Shown one piece after another: positions 13,010 through 22,943 of a stretch of 64,000 nt of DNA; the stretch's first letter is position 1; the number at the start of each line of letters is the position of its first letter. The stretch comes from Macquaria australasica (Eukaryota; Chordata; Actinopteri; Centrarchiformes; Percichthyidae): contig SEMN01000123.1 of assembly GCA_005408345.1 (NCBI GenBank), forward strand, positions 62,001 to 126,000, written 5' to 3'. The position numbers were made by a program, and so were the translations under genes. The notes below the pieces were generated by a model. The model ran no database searches. It saw nothing but the letters and a program-made list of their open reading frames with translations, and was not told the DNA's origin.

Positions 13010-13396
13010 CGAGGCTAATGCTGCATTAGCGGCTAAGCCTCTTAGCCACTTCCAAGTTAGGGCCTTACTCTGTCGGAGGTTAACGCTGTTGTTGAGACCC
13101 ATCACCACAATTATCCCCAGTCTTGTCATTTCTGCCCTCCCACTGCTCCCCTAACCACCTCCCCTGACTGAAATGCTCGAGCTAAATTACCTAGCATGCA
13201 CGCCACTGCACACATATTCCCTTTATTTATCATTCAGGGACCAGCTTACTGTTATTGATCTTTCCCATGTTAATTGAGGTAAGGGGTCTTTTTTTTTACC
13301 AATTCCTCTATTGATCTGAAATGCCATCAGTCAGAAGCTTAATTAAGCAGCTAATAGAGGGAAATGCTATTGATCCCATGGTGTCATGGCATTTTT
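13010..13396. promoter_or_regulatory. enhancer-like block with TAAT palindromes
   Basis: Contains the perfect palindrome GCTAATGC-T-GCATTAGC (13014-13030) and the perfect 12-bp palindrome GCTTAATTAAGC (13337-13348), both built on homeodomain core sites. The sequence between them is largely non-repetitive. It also holds an acceptor/donor-like pair at 13238-13278 that flanks only 41 bp. A regulatory role is inference from motif content. Confidence 0.3.
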
Positions 13397-16300
13397 GTGT
13401 GTGTGTGTGTGTTTATGTGGCTGAATATTCCTGAACATCACAAACTGATTTTTTAATATTTAACTCAAACAATGTAGCTTAACTAAAGTACAAAAGCTTT
13501 TGTGGGAGCAGCACGGATGTCTGTAAAGACTAATTAATGGTCTGCTGATTAAGCAATAAATGCCATTATTTTATAGGGATCGGGTGAACTTAATGGAAGA
13601 GTTACCGTGAATAAGCAAGAGCATTTTAGACATCGACACGGACAAGCAAGTAAGCAAAAATAAGCCAGAGGATTTGGGTGAATCCATCTTTGGACAGATC
13701 AATGACCTGAACAGGATCGTTCTATCACAGTCGACTAGTTTTACTCACACTACTTTTGCACTTTCTACAGTCCCTAAAAGTATCATTAATACTATAGTAT
13801 ACAGCAGCATATAATTACCTCAGTATCATTTTTAATACAAGTACCTTTCTGAATATGCACTTTTCTTTTCTGTTCTCCATGATACATTTGACACAAGCCT
13901 GCATTACCTCCATTGCTACACCTGATGTGTTAGACTTATTGTAGCAAGACTTGCTCTAAAGAAGGAAATGATGCATGCAACTGCTGCTCCCTGATGACTT
14001 TAGATGATGATACAGAGAGAGCATTGGCAAGAACAAGCAATCCTAAAGGATTTCAGTAATGTAGAGAGGAGAGAGGCCTCTTAATTGTCTTTAAAATTTT
14101 TCAACAGACTATGCCACATCTCATTTAATAGTCTGAATGATAAACAGTGTTTTCACTGCATAAATAAAGAAGAAAGTTGCGTGAAGTACAAGATGTATCC
14201 AATTAATTTGATTAATTCAATTTTGTTTTTTGTATAATGTGTAAAATATCTCCATCATGAAAATGTAAATGTAGCTATTACAACATGCACAACAGTTAAA
14301 AAGTAATGTAGGTGATATGATAACTGGTTACATCAGCTTTCTCAAGTCAACATATTTACCATATATGCACACCCGCTGCAGTTTACGCTAAAACTAACAC
14401 ATGCTAAAACTGATTATTAATCTGGAAGTGATAGTGACATTAATTACAGTGAAAATAATATTTTCCTTATGTTTTAGTTTAGCTACATTTTGAAAAAAAA
14501 ATCTATTAAAATTGTGAATTGTCCCCAAGCTTTAAAAAAAAATCTAGATTTTATTTTTTTGGCCATATTGTCCAGTCCAAAGATAGTCCTACCCTGCCAC
14601 TTTCTGCTTCCAACCAGCCTACAATCAGCTGTGGATAACAGATGCTGTTACTGTGCCTGGTCTGATTGAATGAAGACAGTAATGGTAAGGAAGGAAGGAA
14701 TCAATCAAGACAAGCAAAACATACCTAAAAGGAGTGATTTCAGAGATGTCTACAATAGTTCCACCGCTACCGACCAATGTGACAGAAATAGCCCTGAAAA
14801 TGAGTGGATTTGTGCAGTGTGGTGTTGATTTGGTTTAATATGCCAAGGAAACCCCACCTATTACAGCTCTCCTCCCACTTGGCATATGGTGTCATCAAAA
14901 TATCATCCAAAGGCAAGGTTAACCATCTCTGTACCTCAGGAAAATGTCACGAGGCTGTGCTTTGTGCTATATGCTTGCATGGAAATAGGGTCCTTACTGT
15001 AAAAAGGATGTATAAAGTAGAACTGGTAATCTATTGATGGAAGAAAGTCTAAGTCAAGCATGTCAAGCTTAATCCCAAACCGTCTGTTCTGCTGTTATTT
15101 AAAGGTTTGTTCCCTTCAGAATGTTTCCCACATGTACACTGACTATAAGTCAACTGCTTGGATTTATTAATGACATTAAGTATTAAATCTCAATAGAAGA
15201 AAAAATAGTCTTGTTATGTCACTGACAGTTTGAACAGCGCCCCAACTAAGCTCTCGATTAAAACACATGGTGACATTTTAATTTCAGTGGGATTCAGACA
15301 CACACACACACCAAACCCACACACAAAGGACTGAATTTGAAGCCCTGTCCAATCTCCGTGGATTCTATTTTGCAACCTCCCCTCTCTTCATCAAACACAC
15401 TTGCTCGCCAACATTGAGTGGCCACAAATCTCCATCAGGGGGTGTGGCGTCTGTAACTGCTGGGCTGTATGGTGTGTGTGCATGTCTGCAAAGAGAGTCT
15501 GAGATAAAAGCTTTTCTTGTCAGAAGACTGTCGTTACTTCACATTTTAGTGCTTTCTGTCGTCTGTCCTGTACCTCTCCAACATCAGAGTGCACCATGAC
15601 AGGAGAAAATCAACCTGGCCTTTTTGTATATTTTAGCATCATCTGGACAAGGTTAGTGCTCTGCTTTGAGCGTTTTGTGCCCTCACTCTTTTTTTTTTTT
15701 CTGTTCCTCTTACTGAACATCCCTCTGTCATCTCGACCCATTTGAACATGCACTCTTTTCAGACTAGAAGAGTCTGTGAGCTTTGCCAGCCTTTGGGCTC
15801 TGGTATGTCTCAAGCTGGGGCTTGTTACATATAGTATAGTACTCAAGCATGTTTCCCTCCCATGTCCTCTCTCTGTCGACAAGCTTTCATGTACCATCAA
15901 AGATTCATTACAAGCTGAACAGTGCCACATGACCAACGCTGCGTTCCAAGCCAGCTGCTACTCACACTCTAATGTGATGTGAAAATAAGCATGTAGTGTG
16001 TTTTAACTGCATCGTGTACTTCATAAGCCCTTCTCCTCATACTACACATTCAAAATGTGCTTTCAACCAAGTAGTATGTTGATGTATGTACAAGCAAAGT
16101 GCTTGGATGTATACTGAGTGTGGTGTCCTGTGTTACCGCATCAGACATATCTTTGCTTTAACTGCTAGCTTCGCGCGTCACCTTTTCATTCTGCCTGTCG
16201 TTCTTCTACGTGTTTTATGCCTTACTAATTGCTGTAAAATTGGGAAAGTTTCATGTTAATCGGGTTTGCACTATGAGTCGTGACTTTCAACTTGAACACC

Positions 16301-16430
16301 TGAGGACAACTGGCAAACAGCATACCTGGCTAATAGTAAATACATCCATACAACCGAACATTGCATGTCTAACCATGTTTCTCTGCATGGGGAGATTGTT
16401 CCAGCTCCTGGCTGCTCCACAATGGATTCC
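13397..16430. other. non-coding stretch, no gene seen
   Basis: Starts with (GT)n at 13397-13412. The remainder is AT-rich, with a short CA run near 15300 and no recognisable transposon ends. The 15610-15936 minus frame (108 codons) is Lys/Ser-rich because of a T run and has no domain. No exon with two good splice sites was noted. Confidence 0.5.
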
Positions 16431-16436
16431 AATCCA

Positions 16437-16545
16437 GGTTAAAGGAATAGTTACACATTTTGGGAACATGCCTATACAGTAAATGAAGCTACCTCCAACA
16501 GTTGGTTAGCTTAACTTAGCACATGGAAACTGTTCAAATATGGAA
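16437..16545 (+). repeat. fragment of a common teleost repeat
   Basis: Begins GGTTAAAGGAATAGTTACAC, continues ATTTTGGGAA and ends near GGTTAGCTTAACTTAGCAC. From memory this matches the start of a very common perciform-fish interspersed repeat (TTAAAGGAATAGTT..CACATTTTGGGAAATA). Only the first 110 bp or so remain, and the neighbouring MITE starts about 20 bp downstream. Confidence 0.5.
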
Positions 16546-16564
16546 TATGTAGGTAAGAGAGTAG

Positions 16565-16777
16565 GCCTTTTTCACAGAATTCATTTTAACATGTCACAGT
16601 AAAAGCACAGGTGTAAATAATAAAAATAATAATTGCTGAATTCCATCTGGCTGCTGGCTCACTGTCACACTGCTATGGCTTACTGGGACATGTGAATAGA
16701 ACAGAGCCATAATTAATGCTATTAGTGACAACTGTGCTTTTCCTTCTATGACAAGTAAAAATGTCTTCTGTTAAAAA
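16565..16777 (+). mobile_element. MITE family C, copy 1 (both inverted ends present)
   Basis: About 213 bp. The left end reads CTTTTTCACAG, then CATTTTAACATGTCACAG, then AAAAGCACA. The right end, reverse-complemented, reads TTTTAACAGAAGACATTTTT, then ACTTGTCA, then GGAAAAGCACA, so the element has imperfect terminal inverted repeats of about 43 bp. The interior includes GCACAGGTGTAAATAATAAA and GGCTTACTGGGACA. Related copies lie at 17028-17175, 37357-37576 and 43216-43372. It has no coding capacity, so it would have been mobilised by another element's transposase. The superfamily cannot be assigned from these ends by eye. Confidence 0.7.
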
Positions 16778-17027
16778 AATCCCTTTAGAGAACATACAGT
16801 GGCATTTTCATTCATGTACAGTAGTTAACATGAAATATTTACTAGTATCCAATATGACTGACCAGCACACAGTGGACTTTGGGATATTGACAGCTGCAAA
16901 GGATACCCCAGTTGTGTTCTCCATTGAGCTGTTGAAATGGGACACACCTTGTTCACCATTCCTGCTATTTTCAGTCTAGAAATGCAGATCCAGCCCTTGA
17001 ATTGGGACACAGTGAAAAATACACCTG

Positions 17028-17175
17028 TCTCACAGTGGAAATTTTGATTTAACATAGCAAGAAAAGCACAGGTGTGACAAAACTAATAATGACTTTGTCC
17101 CGATTAGATGTGCCAGTAAACTCTGAGCCAGTGAGATAGCATGCACGATACCAGGATCAAGGCATTGACACCCCT
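17028..17175 (-). mobile_element. MITE family C, copy 4 (inverted, partial)
   Basis: Begins with the right-end TIR of the family read outward (CTCACAG, ATTTTGATTTAACATAGCAA, GAAAAGCACA). It continues into GTGCCAGT..GAGCCAGTGAGA..GCATGCAC, which matches the 43216-43372 copy in the same orientation. The other end is missing or too diverged. It sits about 250 bp from copy 1 in opposite orientation. Confidence 0.55.
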
Positions 17176-18764
17176 GTTTTTAATATTTATAATATTAATT
17201 CATCCGTAAGGGAAAAAAATCTAATCCTGATGGTTCAAGATGGCTTTTTAGCTAATAATCATAATTAAGTGTAATCTTTAGATGCACTGTATGTGATGCT
17301 CAGGACATTTTCTTCAGAGGGATTAAAATAATCCATGACACTGCAGTCATTTTAATGATGACATTGGTTGTACCTTAAGTCTACAAACCACCCCCTCTGA
17401 CTTTAAAAAAGCATAATGAGAATCGTGGCAGCAGAGGTTACATGTACCCAATCAGGCTTATTCTCTCTCTTGTTGATGAATCCTTTTAAGATTCTGCTGC
17501 TCAATTACTGATGTAGTGTAATTGATTTTTCTGTCAGCCTTTGTCATTTTTCATGTGTGCATACATTAACTTTTCATCCTCCCAGTGAAAGCCTCTGTTG
17601 GAGACCACACTGTATCCAGTGCATTAAAGGAAACAAAGAACAGATGAGGTCTCAAGTACATTTTCAGTGAATATCTGTTGTGATAACACATAACACTATA
17701 AATCACAATTAAAAAGACCTCAGACTGCCTTTAATGTGCATGCATTAGTTATTACTTTGTATTGTTTCATATCTTGGCTATTTTATGCAGCGTTCCATTT
17801 ATTCAGTCCATAACAAATGATATTTCCTCTCAAATTTGTGTGCCAGCATCACTTCGTTGTTGATTATTTGTCACTACTCTCAAATCTGCAATCATGAGGT
17901 TTGGCCTCTTTGTGTGTGTTTGAGTGTGTGTGTGAGAGAGAGAGAGCAAGGATTTACTCTCTATATACTATTGGTGTGATCCCAGATACTTTATTGTAAA
18001 TTTATTCCTGCATTTAAGATGATCAAGAGTGCATCTTGGCCATTAGTTCCTCATCAATTCATTGCCACTTCCTGGGTTTTCATCATCATCTGCATGAATC
18101 ACTTTTGTCTGACCCCGCTGCGCACCTTCAGCGCTTCTTTGATTCTTTTTTTCACGGGAAAGCCATTCAAACAAAGCTAAAGCGCTTGAAATTTCCTGGT
18201 ATTTCAGAGGTATAATTTTCAATAAAACAAATTTTCTGTTTCAAGGACTCTCACCCAATCACTCTCTGACTGATTGCGTTGCCGCCATATACATTTCTGT
18301 CATTTATTCTAAAGTAGGTGGAAGGAAATTACATGTTTTTTTTATTTTTTATATAAGCTGTCTTTATAAAATCAGACTCTAAAATCATGCTGTGTATGTA
18401 GGGTATGGCAAAAAAATAAGCTGATGTGATGCAGGCCATTCTGTATGTGGGTAGCAGCATAGTCAGGCCTTAGAGCAGAGCACTTCTGATCCTGATCTGT
18501 CAGACTTTCAGTCCTTATCAAGATATTCTTTGATGTCTTCTAATTGTTAACAGTTGCTCAGGGCTATACAATGGCCTCTAGAAGAAAGGAAACATACTGT
18601 CCAGCATCATTTTGTGCATCTTCTAAGACACCCCCTCACTACTGCTGTATCATACTTCTCACCACATTCCCCTCCTTTGCTTCTCCTCTTTCCATCCATC
18701 CCTCTATCGTCCATCTCCCTCTTTCAGACGCACTGTGAGCACATGGACGAGCTTGTTTGATTGC
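17176..18764. other. non-coding stretch, no gene seen
   Basis: Unique AT-rich sequence with a compound (GT)n(GA)n repeat at 17911-17946. Several TAAT-rich patches (17190-17560) could be regulatory but are not distinctive. No gene, RNA or repeat family recognised elsewhere. Confidence 0.5.
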
Positions 18765-18935
18765 TGTGAAAAACGAGCCCTTTCAGCTCGCAAGCTGGAT
18801 ATCGTGTCACAGTTTGAAACCCCAAATCTGATTGCTATGCGAGCAAAATTACCATCGATTTGATTTGCAGAGATTAATTAAGTAGCATTACAGAAACCCT
18901 CACTTGCCTGACAGCATTACCACTGCCGGCTCAAC
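18765..18935. promoter_or_regulatory. conserved non-coding element-like block
   Basis: A short, non-repetitive block containing CTTTCAGCTCGCAAGCTGGA, TACCATCGATTTGATTTGCA and ATTAATTAAG (18873-18882), and ending with CCACTTAATTG. Mixed GC/AT composition and dense homeodomain-type cores resemble vertebrate developmental enhancers. This is inference from sequence character only. Confidence 0.28.
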
Positions 18936-19125
18936 CACTTAATTGTTGTTTCTGAAGGGGTGGTGGGGGTGTTGAGTGACGCTGTTTGTCTCCGCTGCTT
19001 GTGTGTGCTTTTGACAAACTGACGAGCTCTTCTGCTGTCTGCCTACCCCAGCGATTTAAATCCATCTTTTGAATACACTCATTAATATCATTGACGCACG
19101 CTTGTGTGCACATATACCCATGGAT

Positions 19126-19126
<1 letters not shown>

Positions 19127-19158
<32 letters not shown>
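19127..19158. repeat. (CA)n microsatellite
   Basis: Sixteen uninterrupted CA units. Overlapping minus frames give a run of Val-Cys and are artefacts. Confidence 0.95.
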
Positions 19159-19161
<3 letters not shown>

Positions 19162-19591
19162 CTCTCTCCACTTCTTTACAATTCATGTCTATCATTGCCA
19201 AACACTTGTCAACATAATCTTTGAATTTATTCAGCAGTATGAATGAGCTCAACACGCATCACTGTATGCTTCCATGTAAACAGCTTCTGGAATTGCTAAT
19301 GCTTGACTGTTTACCTCAATGGTTTATGGACTCAATCTGCAAACTAGCATAATTCACATGAATAATCAATGTCAAGTGCTGCGGCTATCATATGAAAGAA
19401 GAAGCTTAGGAAGAAAGTTTGTGATGAACATGACAGTGTGAACTACATGTATTTTTGACCAACGTTTTCGTCAAATTTACACAAGATTTTCATCCAATAT
19501 AAACTGGGAAATATGTGACTCTATTCAGTCGTACTTTAACACCACCAAGGTATAGATGGATCAAATGAGTCTTTACTGCTGTTTTTTCCAG
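19159..19591. other. non-coding, upstream of candidate exon
   Basis: No repeat or gene recognised. The last ~20 bp (CTGCTGTTTTTTCCAG) are a strong polypyrimidine tract leading to the acceptor of the next feature. Confidence 0.5.
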
Positions 19592-19643
19592 CCTGATCCT
19601 TCTCCCATGATGTCCCGGCCCCCCTATCTGCAGCCTAATCCAG
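19592..19643 (+). CDS. candidate 52-bp coding exon, Pro-rich
   Basis: Flanked by a textbook acceptor (GTTTTTTCCAG, ending 19591) and donor (CCAG|GTAAGA at 19644). Only one frame is open: it starts in phase 0, ends in phase 1 and reads PDPSPMMSRPPYLQPNP. The peptide is Pro-rich with a PPY-like motif (RPPY) of the type that can bind WW domains. It could be a cytoplasmic linker or a disordered region. Family not recognised. The phase does not follow directly from the 1451-1610 exon (which ends in phase 1), so at least one further exon would be needed between them, or they belong to different genes. A 52-bp open stretch can occur by chance; the quality of both splice sites is the main support. 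Confidence 0.28.
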
Positions 19644-20093
19644 GTAAGATCGCTCTTAGCCAGCCCTTTTTACTTGATAATGTCAAGGCCTCTGCTTCTG
19701 CCCATCTGATAAACGTTGGGGAGTTGGTGGGTAAAAGAAAGCTTTCTCTCTGCACCTCCACCAGATCTAATCTCTCCTTGTTATCGACTACAGAGATAGT
19801 CCAACCTTGGTGTAAACAAATACCTGTACACAACTTTTATCCTACAAATGTATCAATTATCTTAATGCACTCACTGTATTCACATCACAACTATAAGTAC
19901 TTGTAGTATAATATAACTATGTATGAAATATTACATTTTAAGCACTTGTACTGAAGCTCTGGAAAAATTCTTAGTCAGTCGTGTGAGAGTGATGCACTTT
20001 TTGATGACATCTAGCTCTTGCATGGAAGTGAAATGCACTTATTTGTAGCTTTTTTGGGCAAAAGCACCTGCCAAATGAATGAAATGTAATTTA

Positions 20094-20320
20094 TGATTAA
20101 GGCTGCAACTAAGGTTTAGTTTCATTGTTGGTTAATCTGATGATTATTATTTTGATTCACCGTTTAATCCCCTAATTTGTAGGGAACTGTGAAAAATGCT
20201 CTACAAAATGTTCCTTTAAACTGCTTGTTTTGTCCGACCAACAGTCCAAAACCTGCAGATATAATTTTTAAATTTTTATAAAACAATAATCATCATGATC
20301 AATAATTTGATCATTGTGTG
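20094..20320 (+). repeat. interspersed repeat D, copy 1
   Basis: Begins with GGCTGCAACTAA, includes TTGTTTTGTCCGACCAACAG, and ends in AT-rich sequence with ATCATGATCAATAATTTGATC. It is related to 57580-57957 and 48165-48375, partly in opposite orientation. From memory, the GGCTGCAACTAA...AATCGATTAAT-type ends match a family very common in teleosts. Non-coding. Confidence 0.55.
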
Positions 20321-21689
20321 AATCAAACACCAATACATCTATTCCATCCATCACTTCTGACATAATGCTAAATATAGCTTTGTTTATTTTGGAGTCAAAG
20401 GCAGGTGAGATACAGGTTAAAATAAAAACAGCAAACTCATACACAGCGACACACACGCACACACTCACACATTCACATTCACATTTTTCCCCCTTCGCTC
20501 CCATCTTCTTTATTGCATAACCTAATGAGGCGTCGTGAATACGCGGCCTGCATATATACAGGCCTATTTGTACTTGCAGTGGAGGAATTTGGATAGATGG
20601 CTGAAGTAATTTCACATGAAAGTAATTTTAACCAGGTCCAAACCTCTGAGCAAGAGAATATCTGCTTCCCTATCAGCTATTTGTCATGCTATTGTTGGAG
20701 GACTCTGGCAAAACAAAAAAGGTCACGATGCGAACAGACATAACTCAGCAGGAGGAGAAAAATACATCATGAAAAAGGCATGGAAAAGGAGAGGGAAGAA
20801 AAGAATGGAGGGGGGTGGGCACCAGGCATGGGGGCGAGAGATGTAAGTGTAAGATTTGTTGGTTTTGTCTGAGGCAGCGGTGGGCAGACAGATAAAGAAG
20901 CACAGAGGGAGAAAGGAAGAAAAAGAAAAAAGAGAAAGGGAGAAAGAGCAGCGGGAAGAATGCTCAGAGAATGCTCAGAGGAAGCAACATAATGTCAAGC
21001 TCTCGTCCTGGCTAATCTCTTGTAGTGTCGGTAGTCATGTAGCGGTTGGTGGGTTAACTCTTGTGCCTCCATGGACTCTGGCTCAATTCCGTTCCCTTTG
21101 AGCCTTTCGGCTTGGCTAATTTCAGCTGAGCCTGTCGACGGTGTGTGGTGACTGATCTGACTCATTACAGGCCTGAATGTTTCCACTCACACAGCCCAGT
21201 ATTTGTTAGATAGTCGGCCACTGAAGAAATCCCTCACCACAGTGCACATGCTCAGTGTGATGCACCTACTCACCTGTGCAGCTCATCGTTAGACACACCA
21301 TCCCACTGGACGTTTTAGGATTGTATTAATTTTTGGTCAATAGGTTATGATTTCAACAACAGTACCTTTAAACTCCAACTGACATCACATTTTTGTAGTC
21401 AAAAATAATGTCAACGTGTTTTTAAATGTATTATTAATAGTTTTTTTATTATCAAAAGGAAGAAAAAATTTGGGTAAATATCAGAAATGCTCCTTGCTGG
21501 AGGGGTGTGTCGGTGTCTGTTTGATTGACAGTAGCAGGCAGACTGCCAGAGTGCCAGTGTTACACCATATGGAACATGAGACAGGGTAATCAAACTTGCG
21601 CTGTAGCTTCAAGTCATGTGCAGACAGCGCGTTGTTAGTGGTATTGAAGAGTAAGAACCACAACAGCATCTAACCAGACTGGAGTGACA
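20321..21689. other. non-coding; CA run and purine-rich tract
   Basis: A short CA-rich run lies at 20438-20480 and a strongly purine-rich tract at 20750-20990. The tract contains the 11-bp tandem duplication AGAATGCTCAG at about 20957-20978. Frames of 60-115 codons reflect these biases. No gene or RNA recognised. Confidence 0.5.
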
Positions 21690-22159
21690 TTTGCAGGTAC
21701 GTTCACATGCTGTTTAATGTGCTGCAGCTGAGCAGCTAATCAGCTATTTAGCCTGACGTTAGCTGTGCACTATCCCCCGGTGAATGTTTGTTTGGTCGCT
21801 CATTCAACAAGCTGAGGTGCAGCACAAGATGTGTGTTCATGTTTGTAAGTTAGATGAGAAGGAGACTTTAGCAGGAAAGCTAATGTTGGTTGTTGTCTGA
21901 GGCTCTTGTGTCGCAGGCTGCCGTCTGGCTCAGTGCGACCATGTGCTCTGTTTATGGTAGAACGCTGACGTTACTGATTTATGCAAGATTTGATTGGCTG
22001 TATCGACGTACGGTTTCCATCTACGTAGACAGACACCTAATGATATTCCGTTGAATGAATGCAAAACAGGGCATCATCATGAAACCGAAGAATATAAAAT
22101 ATACATTTCTCCCTTGTGTGCTTTAACAGAAAAAAAGTTGCAATTTAATTTCAGTAATT
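21690..22159. other. probable old repeat-derived sequence
   Basis: Rich in GCTGAGCAGCTAATCAGCTA/CTGACGTTAGCTG-type words common in teleost interspersed repeats and adjacent to repeat B copy 2. No clear ends were found and there is no coding potential. Confidence 0.3.
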
Positions 22160-22290
22160 GACAATGATTGTCCAATCATAGCTTAGCAACCGCAAACGAC
22201 AGATACTGTTGTGCCCTATTTTAGTCTTTCCAAAACCAGAAACAGAAGAGCACTGGCTAACTAGTTTACTACCAACAGTAGTAAAGTTAA
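22160..22290 (+). repeat. old interspersed repeat B, copy 2
   Basis: Shares CCAATCATAGCTTAGCAACC with the reverse complement of 5030-5300 and TGTCCAATTGTAGCTTAGCA with 52385-52470. It then jumps to CTTTCCAAAACCAGAAACA, so the central ~100 bp of copy 1 are absent. Class unknown. Confidence 0.55.
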
Positions 22291-22907
22291 CGTAGTATTA
22301 CTTCCAAGGCCATCGTTAGCAAATTATATTATTTTGTGTGGTTACTAGTTTCATTAGAAGAACCTTGTTCATGACTGGAACATCCACTGTGTAGCCTTCT
22401 CCACTGTGTGAGATCCGCTGTCCTGCTCTTAATTTGATTTAGGGATGCTAACTATTTGCCTGCGACATGAAACTTTAGCCACAGTCTTTTAGCATGATAC
22501 GAGCCATGAAATTGCTTAGTGAGACCCTTTTACATGGTTTTCATTTTTAAAACGAGAGAGTTTTCAACCACCTCATGGATTTAATGTTGAGCAGCTAATT
22601 AGCTAGCTGACCTTTGGTAAAAACAGTGGTAAGAATGGAACAATTGAAAGCTTGATAGGCACAACACTGACTATGCTTTATTTTCAGTGAATGTTTTATG
22701 TGGCAAAAACAAGTTTTGTTTTGAAACTTTAATTCTATTCCATCCAGATGGATCAGTTGACTTTGTCCATCTGGGATAAAAAATGGCTGCCTTGTGTCTT
22801 TCATCTGTCTTCATAAAAATGCTGCTGTGCAGCTTTCCAGATACACCTGTGGCAGGAGCAGTGAACCAATCAGAGACCCTCTCATCAGACGCACTTGGGC
22901 TACAGGC

Positions 22908-22943
<36 letters not shown>

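Noticed and set aside
13238..13278. 41-bp splice-flanked segment
   Set aside because: The only open frame is a short hydrophobic stretch; the splice-like sites lie in an AT-rich enhancer-like block and are likely chance.
21265..21310. Minus-strand donor CACAG|GTGAGT
   Set aside because: A perfect donor in reverse orientation, but the matching acceptor is poor and the open segment is only about 32 bp.
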